Shown here one piece after another: positions 25,884-33,716 of a stretch of 64,000 bases of DNA. Made by a program: the position numbers and the translations under genes. Every line of letters begins with the position of its first letter. The first letter of the stretch is position 1. The stretch comes from SIG701 sp045539595. Lineage in GTDB: Bacteria > Bacillota > Clostridia > Oscillospirales > CAG-272. Below the pieces are notes generated by a model that was given only the letters and a program-made list of their open reading frames with translations, had not been told where the DNA came from and did not search any database. Where the stretch lies: positions 1 to 64,000 of the forward strand of contig JAZQFQ010000020.1 of the NCBI GenBank assembly GCA_045539595.1, given 5' to 3'.

Positions 25884-27719
25884 TCAGATTCCGAAAAATA
25901 CTTTATGCCAGGTAAGGAAGGTGTAGACCGTCCAGATCTTGCGGCCGTTGTTCGTGCCGTTTCTGTGGTCGTCCAAAAGACGCACCAGGGCATCGGTGTC
26001 GAAATACTCCGCCGCCGCATCGGAGGTGAAGGCTTCCTTCACCAAATTATAGTAGCGATCCTCTCTGAGCCAGTTGCGGATCGGCACGGGGAATCCTTTT
26101 TTGGTGCGGTTTGCCCACGCATCGGGCAAGGTCTTGTTGGCGGCCGCACGGAGCACGTGCTTGGTGTTCACGCCATCGATCTTATAATGGGCAGGCAGGC
26201 TCTGGGCCTGTGCCATGATGTCCCGATCCAGATAGGGTACCCGCAACTCCAGGGAGTGGGCCATGCTCATCTTGTCTGCCTTGAGGAGGATATCTCCCGG
26301 CAGCCACAGATTCAGATCCAGATACTGCTTCTTTTCCAACTCACTCAGCCCCTGTGCCCGATCGTAAATGGGGGCGGTGATATCTCTCACGGAGGGGCCG
26401 GCCTTGTATTTGGGCTTCAGGATGGCAAGGGCATCCTTCTCTCCCCACACCATAGCCTGTCCGATGAAATAATCCTCGGGGCGGCCGCTGCCCTTGATGA
26501 TGAAATCGTGTCCTTTGAAGTAAGGCAGACCTGCGCTGAGTGACGCCGCCGCCCGGCGCAGGGGCGCGGGGATCCTTTTATATTTCCGCATCAGCGGGGT
26601 TTCGTCATACCATTCGTATCCGCCGTAGATCTCATCGGCGCCCTCGCCGGAGAGGACTACGGTCACGTGCTCTCTCGCCAGAGAGGAGAGAAACCACAGC
26701 GGCACGGAGGACGGATTGGACTGGGGCTCATCCATATGATACTGGATGTCGGCAAAGGCGTCGAAGCACTGCTCCGCTGTCAGCTCCCGCCGGAAATTGC
26801 GGATGCCCAGGATATCGGACAGTTCTTTCGCTTCGGTGGTTTCGTCAAACTTCTTCTCACCGAATCCCACGGAGAAGGTATTCTCCGGCATCAGGGCCGC
26901 GGTGATGTAACTGGAATCCACGCCGCCGGAGAGAAAAGCACCCAGGGGCACGTCGCTGATCCGATGGGCGGCCACGGATTCCCGCACGGCACAGTCGATG
27001 GCGTCCGCCATATCCTCAAAGGAGGCAGTGGTCTTTTTGGTGAAATCCACATCCCAATACCGGCGGATTTCCATCTTGCCGTCCCGGAAGGTGAAGGTGT
27101 GGGCGGGGGGCAGTTTATACGTACCGCGGAAGAAGGTCTCCGCCATGGAGGAATACTGGAAGGTCAGATACGGCCGGAGCGCTTCGGGATTCACCTCACG
27201 GCGGAAACCGGGATGCTCCAGAAAACTTTTGATCTCCGAGCCAAAGATCAGATTGCCCTGCTCCGTCACCGAATAATAGAAGGGCTTGATGCCGAAGTAG
27301 TCCCGTGCGCCGAACAGAGTGCGCGTCCGCTCATCCCAGATGACGAAAGCAAACATACCCCGCAGCATGGGGACGATGGCCTCGCCGAACTCCTCATAGC
27401 CGTGGATGATGACCTCCGTATCGCAGCGGGTGCGGAACACGTGTCCCCGGGCGATGAGATCCTCCCGCAGCTGGGCGAAGTTATAGATCTCCCCGTTGAA
27501 CACCATGACCATGGAGTTATCTTCATTATACATAGGCTGGGCGCCATCCGCCAGATCGATGATGCTGAGGCGGCGGAAGCCCAAGGTCACATCATCCTCG
27601 GCCACACCGATATGGTATCCTTCCATATCCGGGCCGCGGTGGATGATCCGATCCGCCATTTTCTTGATGATCGCCGCTCTGTCGGGCAGAGGGCCGGTAA
27701 ATCCTGCAAATCCGCACAT
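25884..27719 (-). CDS. asnB: Asparagine synthase (glutamine-hydrolysing), possible cell-wall amidotransferase
   Basis: 611 residues. The N-terminal glutaminase domain begins with the nucleophile Cys2 (MCGFAGF), with RLSIIDL and FNGEIYNF following. The C-terminal synthetase domain has the PP-loop LSGGVDSSY. Start Met at 27719 is required for Cys2 and is supported by AAAGGAATT. As first gene of the cassette it could make Asn. The known roles of AsnH (L. lactis, amidating D-Asp in the cross-bridge) and AsnB (B. subtilis, amidating meso-DAP) suggest that here it amidates D-Asp or the side chain of residue 3. The choice is inferred from context. Confidence 0.92.
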   Translation of the reverse strand: MCGFAGFTGPLPDRAAIIKKMADRIIHRGPDMEGYHIGVAEDDVTLGFRRLSIIDLADGAQPMYNEDNSMVMVFNGEIYNFAQLREDLIARGHVFRTRCDTEVIIHGYEEFGEAIVPMLRGMFAFVIWDERTRTLFGARDYFGIKPFYYSVTEQGNLIFGSEIKSFLEHPGFRREVNPEALRPYLTFQYSSMAETFFRGTYKLPPAHTFTFRDGKMEIRRYWDVDFTKKTTASFEDMADAIDCAVRESVAAHRISDVPLGAFLSGGVDSSYITAALMPENTFSVGFGEKKFDETTEAKELSDILGIRNFRRELTAEQCFDAFADIQYHMDEPQSNPSSVPLWFLSSLAREHVTVVLSGEGADEIYGGYEWYDETPLMRKYKRIPAPLRRAAASLSAGLPYFKGHDFIIKGSGRPEDYFIGQAMVWGEKDALAILKPKYKAGPSVRDITAPIYDRAQGLSELEKKQYLDLNLWLPGDILLKADKMSMAHSLELRVPYLDRDIMAQAQSLPAHYKIDGVNTKHVLRAAANKTLPDAWANRTKKGFPVPIRNWLREDRYYNLVKEAFTSDAAAEYFDTDALVRLLDDHRNGTNNGRKIWTVYTFLTWHKVFFGI

Positions 27720-27768
27720 ATATCTGAATTCCTTTGTTATCTGTCGTATAGAACTGCATACATAATGT

Positions 27769-27797
27769 ATTATAGCATACTCTTTTCCCAAAATAAA
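27769..27797 (-). promoter_or_regulatory. Candidate promoter of the asnB-racD-murE2 cassette
   Basis: Minus strand: perfect TATAAT (27769-27774) with a weak -35, TTTATT (27792-27797), at 17 bases. It lies about 50 bases before the asnB start. Confidence 0.5.
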
Positions 27798-27855
27798 TAG
27801 CCGAGGGGAAAAAAGTGGCTTCCGAAAAAAATTTGTAAAAATCACGCGAAACCGC

Positions 27856-27884
27856 TTGACAATCACTTGAACGTATGGTATACT
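27856..27884 (+). promoter_or_regulatory. Upstream promoter of the DUF1836-flotillin operon
   Basis: TTGACA (27856-27861), 17-base spacer, TATACT (27879-27884). Confidence 0.8.
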
Positions 27885-27957
27885 GTATTCACAAGGATCC
27901 CCGTAGGATGCGGCGGTATCCATAATTTTTTCGGCAGCAGAAATCTATAGAAACCCA

Positions 27958-27986
27958 TTGACAATCATCCGACTGCGTGTTATACT
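27958..27986 (+). promoter_or_regulatory. Downstream promoter of the DUF1836-flotillin operon
   Basis: TTGACA (27958-27963), 17-base spacer, TATACT (27981-27986). It shares TTGACAATCA and TATACTGT with the promoter 102 bases upstream, so the pair looks duplicated. Confidence 0.82.
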
Positions 27987-28042
27987 GTGTATGTAAGCAA
28001 AATACCACAACCACCGCCCGCGGGCGGCACGGAGGATTTTAT

Positions 28043-28627
28043 ATGGATTTCGGAATTGCATTGACACGGATACCGGGAACGATTCTCGACCGACAGAAAA
28101 TGGGCGGTGCCACCGGCATCGAATTTCTCAACAAGATTTTCTACATCACCGACGGAATCATGCTGGCACAGATACGGGAGATCGCCGGCGTGGACGGCAC
28201 CACCCTGCAGAACTGGCTGAAGCGGGGCTGGGTCATCAACCCCGTCAACAAGATGTACAACAAGGACCAGCTGGCCCGCATTCTCATCATCAATATGATG
28301 CGCGCCACCATGCAGCTCAGCGACATCTCGTTTCTGCTGACCTATGTGAACGGCGATCCGGGATGCCGGGAGGACGATATCATCCCCGAATCCCAGCTGT
28401 ACGATTACATCTGCCGGCTGGTTGACAAACTGACCGGAGAAAACGCGGATCTTCCCCAGGAGTCTCTTTCCAAACTGATCGACACCTACACCGCCGATTA
28501 TGTGGAAACGCTGGGCGGTGCCCGCCGTCGGCTGAACCGGGCTCTGGAGATCATCCTCATGTCCTATTACGCCAACACGCTGAAACTGCGGGCGGACGCT
28601 CTGGTCCACGCCCTGCGTGAGCGTTGA
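28043..28627 (+). CDS. DUF1836 family protein, putative MerR-like regulator
   Basis: 194 residues. About 30-100 read as a helix-turn-helix unit (ITDGIMLAQIREIAGVDGTTLQNWLKRGWV, given here only in part: TTLQNWLKRGWV) followed by NKMYNKDQLARILIINM, the characteristic DUF1836 pattern related to MerR DNA-binding domains. The C-terminal half is helical without recognised ligand motifs. GGAGG is 8 bases before the ATG at 28043. It is the first gene of a six-gene plus-strand run ending in a flotillin, so it may regulate its own operon, but no operator is proven. Confidence 0.82.
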   Translation: MDFGIALTRIPGTILDRQKMGGATGIEFLNKIFYITDGIMLAQIREIAGVDGTTLQNWLKRGWVINPVNKMYNKDQLARILIINMMRATMQLSDISFLLTYVNGDPGCREDDIIPESQLYDYICRLVDKLTGENADLPQESLSKLIDTYTADYVETLGGARRRLNRALEIILMSYYANTLKLRADALVHALRER

Positions 28628-28664
28628 TTTTTCGATTCTTTCACCGATTTTCAGGAGGTTAATT

Positions 28665-29258
28665 ATGATTCAGTGGTGGAACAGTCTTGACACATTTGCC
28701 CGCGTCTATGCCTTTATTGCCATTCCCTCTACCCTCGTTTTGATCGTGCAGTCGATCCTTCTGATGATCGGATTGAACGACGGCGACGAAGGATTGGATC
28801 TGACGGACAACGGTTTTTCCGACACGCCGGGTGATGGCGGCTCCGACGGCTTGGCTCTGTTTTCAATCCGCGGCATCATGGCCCTGCTCACCGTAGGCGG
28901 CTGGAGCGGCCTGGCCCTGTACGCCTCCGGCGTAAACCGTCCCCTCACGATCCTCATCTCCGCCGTATGCGGTATTGCCGCCCTGTTCGCCATCGCGTAT
29001 CTGATGCGCGCTGTCATGAAGCTCCAGTCCAACGGCAATATCAGCCTGAGCCACGCCATCGGCAAGACCGGCCGGGTGTACATCCCGATCCCGCCCCACA
29101 CCCAGGGCAGCGGTAAAATCACGCTGACCTTGCAGGAGCGTTTTCTGGAAGCCGACGCGGTTACCACCGCGGAGCGCAAGCTGATTACCGGGGAGGCGGT
29201 ACGCGTTGTCGCCACCGACGATTCCGGTCTCTTGGTTGTGGAGCCTGTGGTAAAGTAA
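28665..29258 (+). CDS. NfeD-like membrane protein, flotillin partner
   Basis: 197 residues. Three transmembrane helices (about 14-36, 66-88, 94-116) with an acidic Gly/Asp-rich loop between the first two, then a C-terminal OB-fold-type domain (GKTGRVYIPIPP...GEAVRVVATD.SGLLVVEP) typical of NfeD-family proteins such as YuaF. Start Met at 28665 follows AGGAGG. The family occurs with flotillins, and a FloT-like gene ends this operon. Together they probably organise membrane microdomains. Confidence 0.85.
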   Translation: MIQWWNSLDTFARVYAFIAIPSTLVLIVQSILLMIGLNDGDEGLDLTDNGFSDTPGDGGSDGLALFSIRGIMALLTVGGWSGLALYASGVNRPLTILISAVCGIAALFAIAYLMRAVMKLQSNGNISLSHAIGKTGRVYIPIPPHTQGSGKITLTLQERFLEADAVTTAERKLITGEAVRVVATDDSGLLVVEPVVK

Positions 29259-29281
29259 ATTCCACATAACGGAGTACAACT

Positions 29282-29620
29282 ATGGAACTATTCATGGGAT
29301 TGTTTTTCATTCTGTTCTTTGTCGCGTTCTTCAGTATTCTGATCCGCAACATCGGAGAGTGGTTTAAAAACAACGCCTCCCCCCGCCTGACGGTACCGGC
29401 GAAAGTGGTCAGCAAACGCAGCAGCCATCATCACCATCACCACGCCCACGGCGGTATGCATCACAGCACGAGTTACTATGTCACCTTTGAGGTGGAAAGC
29501 GGCGACCGGATGGAGTTGTCCCTCAGCGGTCACGAGTACGGACTCCTCGCCGAGGGCGACACCGGACGGCTCTCCTTCCAGGGCACCCGGTATCTGTCCT
29601 TTGAGCGATCCGTTCAGTAA
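29282..29620 (+). CDS. DUF2500 family membrane protein with natural His tract
   Basis: 112 residues. One N-terminal transmembrane helix (about 4-24), then a beta-rich domain (LTVPAKVVSKR ... YYVTFEVESGDRMELSLSGHEYGLLAEGD...LSFQGTRYLSFER) matching the DUF2500 pattern. Between the first strand and the rest lies a tract with six consecutive His (49-54) and three more by residue 61, which could bind metal. It sits between the NfeD-like and tandem membrane protein genes, with an unremarkable ribosome site. The family function is not established. Confidence 0.83.
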   Translation: MELFMGLFFILFFVAFFSILIRNIGEWFKNNASPRLTVPAKVVSKRSSHHHHHHAHGGMHHSTSYYVTFEVESGDRMELSLSGHEYGLLAEGDTGRLSFQGTRYLSFERSVQ

Positions 29621-29632
29621 AATCACACAGTC

Positions 29633-30817
29633 ATGAAACAACTACTCACATCCGACCGTCTGAAACGTATCGGACGATCTGCCCTGCTGTACGCGTTCTT
29701 CCTTCTGTTGTACTGGATCAGTTACGAAGCGGCGCTGGGGCGATTCTCCCTGCTGGAGGATGCCATCGACACCTTCTTCCCCTATGTGCCCGTATGGCTG
29801 CCGCCCCTTATACAAATACTAATTCTCCCCGCCACGTTTTACTCGGCCGCCCGGCTCTTCGCCATCCACGATCCGATTCTGAAAAAGAATCGCCCCGCGG
29901 AGGAGGATGCGCTTGCCAACTGGTTTGTGCGCACCGAGGAATTCCGCCTGGAGATGGCGGTGATCCTGCTTCTCTCCCTGCTTCTCCCTGCCGGATGGGG
30001 AGACGGCGGCATCTTTACCCTCTTCCCCATGCATTTTCTTTTGGAAAAATTGTGCCGGATCCTGTTATTTTCGCCTTTGCTGATCGTTATTACTATACAC
30101 GCCCATCACTGTGCGGAAATCGTATGGGACACCCCGCAAAAGCGGTTCTGGCAGAAAACCCCGCCGGCACTGCAGTTCGCAAAATCGGTCCTGCTTACGC
30201 TGGGCGCGTACTTTGTGGGATTTATGTTCCTTCCCGTGGTGCTTCCGGCCATCCATTCCGCCTTGTACCTGCTGGCGCAGGTGGTTTGGGGATTCCGCTA
30301 TTTCATCCTTGTAGGCTTCACTGCCCTGCTGCTCTTTCTGTACACGAGGGCCTGGCGGATCCGCCGGCGGTTTCTTAAGGACCTGAAAAAGATGGCGCAG
30401 GATCGGAAGTCCCACTTCCATCTCTCCCCCGTCAAGCGGGCGTGGATCTCGCTGTTCTTCCCCTCCCACCGGGCGAATTTCACCGTGCGGGTGCGGGATA
30501 AGGTATACAGCGTGCGGCTGATGGCCGATCCGATCCGCTACCGCACCATGTACTTCGGTCCGGAGGGCGCAGGCATCAAGCACAGCTCCCTCAGCCTACG
30601 GGGTATGGAGATTTTCAATATCGACATTCCCTTCACCTACGATTTTGAGGGAGAGGGAGAAAAACTAATCGTGCTGTCTCCCGTCCCGAAATTCATCCGT
30701 TCCGTATCCAAAAACCACACCGCCGATCTGGACACCGGCGATCGGGTGGGTGAGTACCGTCTCTTCAACGGAAGCGGATTCCTCGGTATGCTGGAGCGGG
30801 ACTGTCTGGAGCGATAA
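29633..30817 (+). CDS. Membrane protein of unknown function, paralogue 1
   Basis: 394 residues. The N-terminal 240 residues hold about six hydrophobic helices, including a cluster at about 14-32, 46-66 and 170-240. The C-terminal 150 residues form a soluble domain (FTVRVRDKVYSVRLMADPIR ... LIVLSPVPKFI) ending in DTGDRVGEYRLFNGSGFLGM and LERDCLER. This ending is nearly the same as in the next gene, so the two are tandem paralogues. It starts 12 bases after the DUF2500 gene with no clear ribosome site, so translation is probably coupled. No family was recognised. Confidence 0.7.
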   Translation: MKQLLTSDRLKRIGRSALLYAFFLLLYWISYEAALGRFSLLEDAIDTFFPYVPVWLPPLIQILILPATFYSAARLFAIHDPILKKNRPAEEDALANWFVRTEEFRLEMAVILLLSLLLPAGWGDGGIFTLFPMHFLLEKLCRILLFSPLLIVITIHAHHCAEIVWDTPQKRFWQKTPPALQFAKSVLLTLGAYFVGFMFLPVVLPAIHSALYLLAQVVWGFRYFILVGFTALLLFLYTRAWRIRRRFLKDLKKMAQDRKSHFHLSPVKRAWISLFFPSHRANFTVRVRDKVYSVRLMADPIRYRTMYFGPEGAGIKHSSLSLRGMEIFNIDIPFTYDFEGEGEKLIVLSPVPKFIRSVSKNHTADLDTGDRVGEYRLFNGSGFLGMLERDCLER

Positions 30818-30832
30818 GTTGGGAGTTTATCT

Positions 30833-32038
30833 ATGAGTAACGACAAACGCATACCTATCGGCACGATACTGGCGCAGTCGGTTTTGCAATGCATCGTTTT
30901 CGCTGGAATTACGAAACTGTCGCAGATTTTGTTTCGATCCAATATGTTCGGGGAAGAGTATTTTACGTACGGACACCCGTCCATCTGCGATCTGATTCTT
31001 CTTGTGCTGATTTTTGAATCCACCGTGTACACCTTCCGTGTCCATGATAATACTGCACAGGCGGCGTATCTGGCAGATCCAGCCACAGGCGGCGTGCTTT
31101 CCGACATGCGTTATGTGCTGACATCCGTGGATTTCTGGCTGGGATACATCGTTCATTCGCTGTTTTCCGTGCTTCTTCCCGTATCCTTTATCTACGGATG
31201 TGTCGGTGACACGCTCTGGCGCGATGTCCCATGGACATCATCCCGGAATAAGCTGTATACCCTGCTCGTTCTTCTTCCGCTGTTCTTCGCGGCGGCACTG
31301 TACGCCCACATCTCAGCCAGAAGAAAATGGTACGGCATGAAAGTCCGAAATCAGACCACCACCGCATCGCAGGAAAAATACCAAACCGCAAAAGCGGTGC
31401 TGATCATTGCGCTTATATATGGCGCTGTATCCATAGCACTTCCGTGGTTCTTCCCGTTTGTTGTAACGATTTTAAATCTGGCCAACAACTACGATGTGTT
31501 TTTGTGGTTGGGAATCCTCGCCGTTGCTGTCATTCTGGCAGTGGCTGCATGGTTGCTCTTCCACTATATCCGCGCCTGCCTGAAGCGGCGCCGATTTATA
31601 GAAAACCTCACCGCCATGTGCGAGAGGGACGGGGTGGAACTGTCCACCATTCGCCGGCCGTATGCTTCCCTGCTCTCCCTGCAGAGCGGATCGGATTTTA
31701 CCCTCACAAAATCCGGCAGACAATACGATTGCAAGTTCATCGCGGGTATTCTGCCCAACTCTCCCATTGTATTTACCGAGAGGGGCAACGGAATGTGTCA
31801 GCACACGCTCCACTTGTTCCGTGTACCGCTTCTGCATCTTAATTCACGTATCGATTTCGCCTTCGAGGCGGACGGCACAAAGATACTGATTCTTTTACCG
31901 ATTCCCAAGGACATTTACACTGCCACACAAACCACCAAGCCCCTCCCCGCTGACACGGGAGAGCGGATCGGTGACTACCGCATTTACAACGCCAGCGGTT
32001 TCCTCCATGCCCTGGAGCGGGACTGTCTTCACCGTTAA
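30833..32038 (+). CDS. Membrane protein of unknown function, paralogue 2
   Basis: 401 residues with the layout of the preceding gene: an N-terminal multi-helix membrane part (helices near 12-30, 42-60, 103-122, 137-157, 184-210, 222-246) and a soluble C-terminal domain (DFTLTKSGRQYDCKFIAGIL ... ILILLPIPKDIY) ending in DTGERIGDYRIYNASGFLHA and LERDCLHR. The C-terminal identity with paralogue 1 (DTG.R.G.YR..N.SGFL..LERDCL.R) is far higher than in the membrane half. GGGAG precedes the ATG by 9 bases. Unknown function, likely linked to the flotillin/NfeD system. Confidence 0.7.
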   Translation: MSNDKRIPIGTILAQSVLQCIVFAGITKLSQILFRSNMFGEEYFTYGHPSICDLILLVLIFESTVYTFRVHDNTAQAAYLADPATGGVLSDMRYVLTSVDFWLGYIVHSLFSVLLPVSFIYGCVGDTLWRDVPWTSSRNKLYTLLVLLPLFFAAALYAHISARRKWYGMKVRNQTTTASQEKYQTAKAVLIIALIYGAVSIALPWFFPFVVTILNLANNYDVFLWLGILAVAVILAVAAWLLFHYIRACLKRRRFIENLTAMCERDGVELSTIRRPYASLLSLQSGSDFTLTKSGRQYDCKFIAGILPNSPIVFTERGNGMCQHTLHLFRVPLLHLNSRIDFAFEADGTKILILLPIPKDIYTATQTTKPLPADTGERIGDYRIYNASGFLHALERDCLHR

Positions 32039-32093
32039 CCTTGTTGTTCATCACATACGTGATTTGCAAAATATTATTTAAAGGAGAAACAAT

Positions 32094-33539
32094 ATGATGT
32101 TTCATACTGCCGCAAACTATCTTTTGACCGCCGGCCCGGACAGCGGTGCCATGATTCTCGTGCTTGTGTGCGTTGTTGCCCTTCTGCTCCTGACCACCGT
32201 CACGCTGATTCTGTCCCGCTACAAGCGCTGTCCTTCCGATAAGATCCTGGTTATCTACGGTAAGGTCGGCACCGGCTCCGATGGAACCAGTCGCTCCGCT
32301 AAGTGTATCCACGGCGGCGCGGCCTTCATCTGGCCCATCGTACAGGCGTACGAGTTCTTGGACTTGACTCCCATGTCTCTGTCTGTGGATCTGCGCAACG
32401 CGCTGTCCCGCCAGAACATCCGTGTGGACGTTCCTTCCCGATTCACCGTTGGTATCTCCACCGAGGTGGGCGTCATGCAGAACGCCGCGGAACGCTTGCT
32501 CGGTATGAAACTGGACGAGATCAAGCAGATCGCCGAAGATATCATCTTCGGTCAGATGCGTCTGATCATCGCTACCATGGACATCGAGGAGATCAACACC
32601 GACCGTGATAAGTTCCTCGACGCCGTATCCGGCAACGTGGAAACCGAGCTGAAGAAGATCGGTCTCCGTCTGATCAACGTAAACGTAACTGACATCAACG
32701 ACGAGAGCGGCTACATCGTAGCTCTCGGTAAGGAAGCTGCCGCTAAGGCCATCAACGACGCGAAGATCTCCGTGGCAGAGGCTGACCGTAACGGTGCCAT
32801 CGGTTCCGCTGAGGCTGACCGCGATATGCGTATTAACGTATCCAAGTCCAACTCCGAAGCCATCAAGGGTGAAAACGAGGCGAAGGTACAGGTTGCCGAG
32901 TCCGAGGCTACCCGCCGTGGGCGCGAGGCAGAGGCTCTGAAGCGCGCTACCGCCGCCGAGAACATCCAGGCTGCAAAGGCAATGGAAGAATCCTACGAAG
33001 CCCAGAAGGCTGCCGAGCAGGCCCGTGCCTCCTTCGAGCAGGCTAAGATGGAAGCCGACGTCATCGTTAAGACTCAGATCGAAAAGCGTCAGCTGGAATT
33101 GCAGGCTGAGGCTGAGGCTGAGCAGATCCGCCGCCGTGCAAAGGGTGAAGCCGATGCGATCCTGATGAAGATGCAGGCAGAGGCCGACGGTATGCGTGAG
33201 ATGCTGACCAAGCAGGCAGAAGGTTTTGCTGAGATCGTTAAGTCCGCGGGCGGTCACTCCGACGACGCAATCCGCCTGATGATTGCCGACAAGATGGAAG
33301 AGCTGGTCAAGATCCAGGTACAGGCTATCCAGGATCTGAAGATCGACAAGATCACCGTTTGGGACAACGGCGGAACCTCCCCCGACGGCAAGAGCACCAC
33401 GGCCAACTTCGTATCCGGTCTCATGAAGGCCGTTCCCCCGATGAACGAGCTGTTCGATATGGCCGGTATGCAGCTGCCCAAGTATCTGGGCGAGAACAAG
33501 CCCACCGATGTGGAAGTTCCCGCTGCTCCCGCCGAATAA
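32094..33539 (+). CDS. floT: Flotillin (FloT/YuaG-like SPFH protein)
   Basis: 481 residues. One membrane-embedding N-terminal helix (about 18-40), the SPFH/band-7 domain (about 45-220: ILVIYGKVG...DLTPMSLSVDLRNALSRQNI...LGKEAAAKAI), then a long coiled-coil flotillin domain rich in Glu-Ala repeats (about 225-400: VAEADRNGAIGSAEADRDMR..., EADGMREMLTKQAEG). AAAGGAG precedes the start. It scaffolds membrane microdomains together with NfeD-type proteins, one of which begins this operon. The last gene of the run, closed by a strong terminator. Confidence 0.93.
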   Translation: MMFHTAANYLLTAGPDSGAMILVLVCVVALLLLTTVTLILSRYKRCPSDKILVIYGKVGTGSDGTSRSAKCIHGGAAFIWPIVQAYEFLDLTPMSLSVDLRNALSRQNIRVDVPSRFTVGISTEVGVMQNAAERLLGMKLDEIKQIAEDIIFGQMRLIIATMDIEEINTDRDKFLDAVSGNVETELKKIGLRLINVNVTDINDESGYIVALGKEAAAKAINDAKISVAEADRNGAIGSAEADRDMRINVSKSNSEAIKGENEAKVQVAESEATRRGREAEALKRATAAENIQAAKAMEESYEAQKAAEQARASFEQAKMEADVIVKTQIEKRQLELQAEAEAEQIRRRAKGEADAILMKMQAEADGMREMLTKQAEGFAEIVKSAGGHSDDAIRLMIADKMEELVKIQVQAIQDLKIDKITVWDNGGTSPDGKSTTANFVSGLMKAVPPMNELFDMAGMQLPKYLGENKPTDVEVPAAPAE

Positions 33540-33551
33540 GAAAACCGAAAG

Positions 33552-33579
33552 GATGCCGCAGAAATGCGGCATCTTTTTT
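33552..33579 (+). terminator. Terminator of the flotillin operon
   Basis: GATGCCGCA (33552-33560), loop GAAA, TGCGGCATC (33565-33573), then TTTTTT. Confidence 0.95.
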
Positions 33580-33632
33580 GTATATCTGTAATTATTTAAG
33601 TGTATCTTAATGTTTCATTAAGAAATTCTCTG

Positions 33633-33661
33633 TTGTCAAAGACGCGGCGATTTGGTAAGAT
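33633..33661 (+). promoter_or_regulatory. Promoter of the XRE regulator gene
   Basis: TTGTCA (33633-33638), 17-base spacer, TAAGAT (33656-33661). Confidence 0.65.
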
Positions 33662-33668
33662 ATACTCA

Positions 33669-33682
33669 CAGAAGCGCTTCTG
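33669..33682. promoter_or_regulatory. 14-base palindrome at the transcription start
   Basis: CAGAAGCGCTTCTG is a perfect palindrome 8 bases after the -10 box. The core AAGCGCTT resembles a CcpA cre core, but the flanks do not fit well. It may instead be the autoregulatory operator of the XRE protein encoded next. Confidence 0.5.
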
Positions 33683-33716
33683 ATTCCCAAAACATCATCA
33701 AACGGAGGTACACACT

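Larger units (their letters stand above)
27720..28042. other. Divergent control region, asnB cassette and flotillin operon
   Basis: 323 bases without a gene. It contains one minus-strand promoter candidate for asnB and two consensus plus-strand promoters about 100 bases apart. An AT-rich stretch lies at about 27,770-27,845. No terminator or riboswitch was recognised. Confidence 0.7.
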
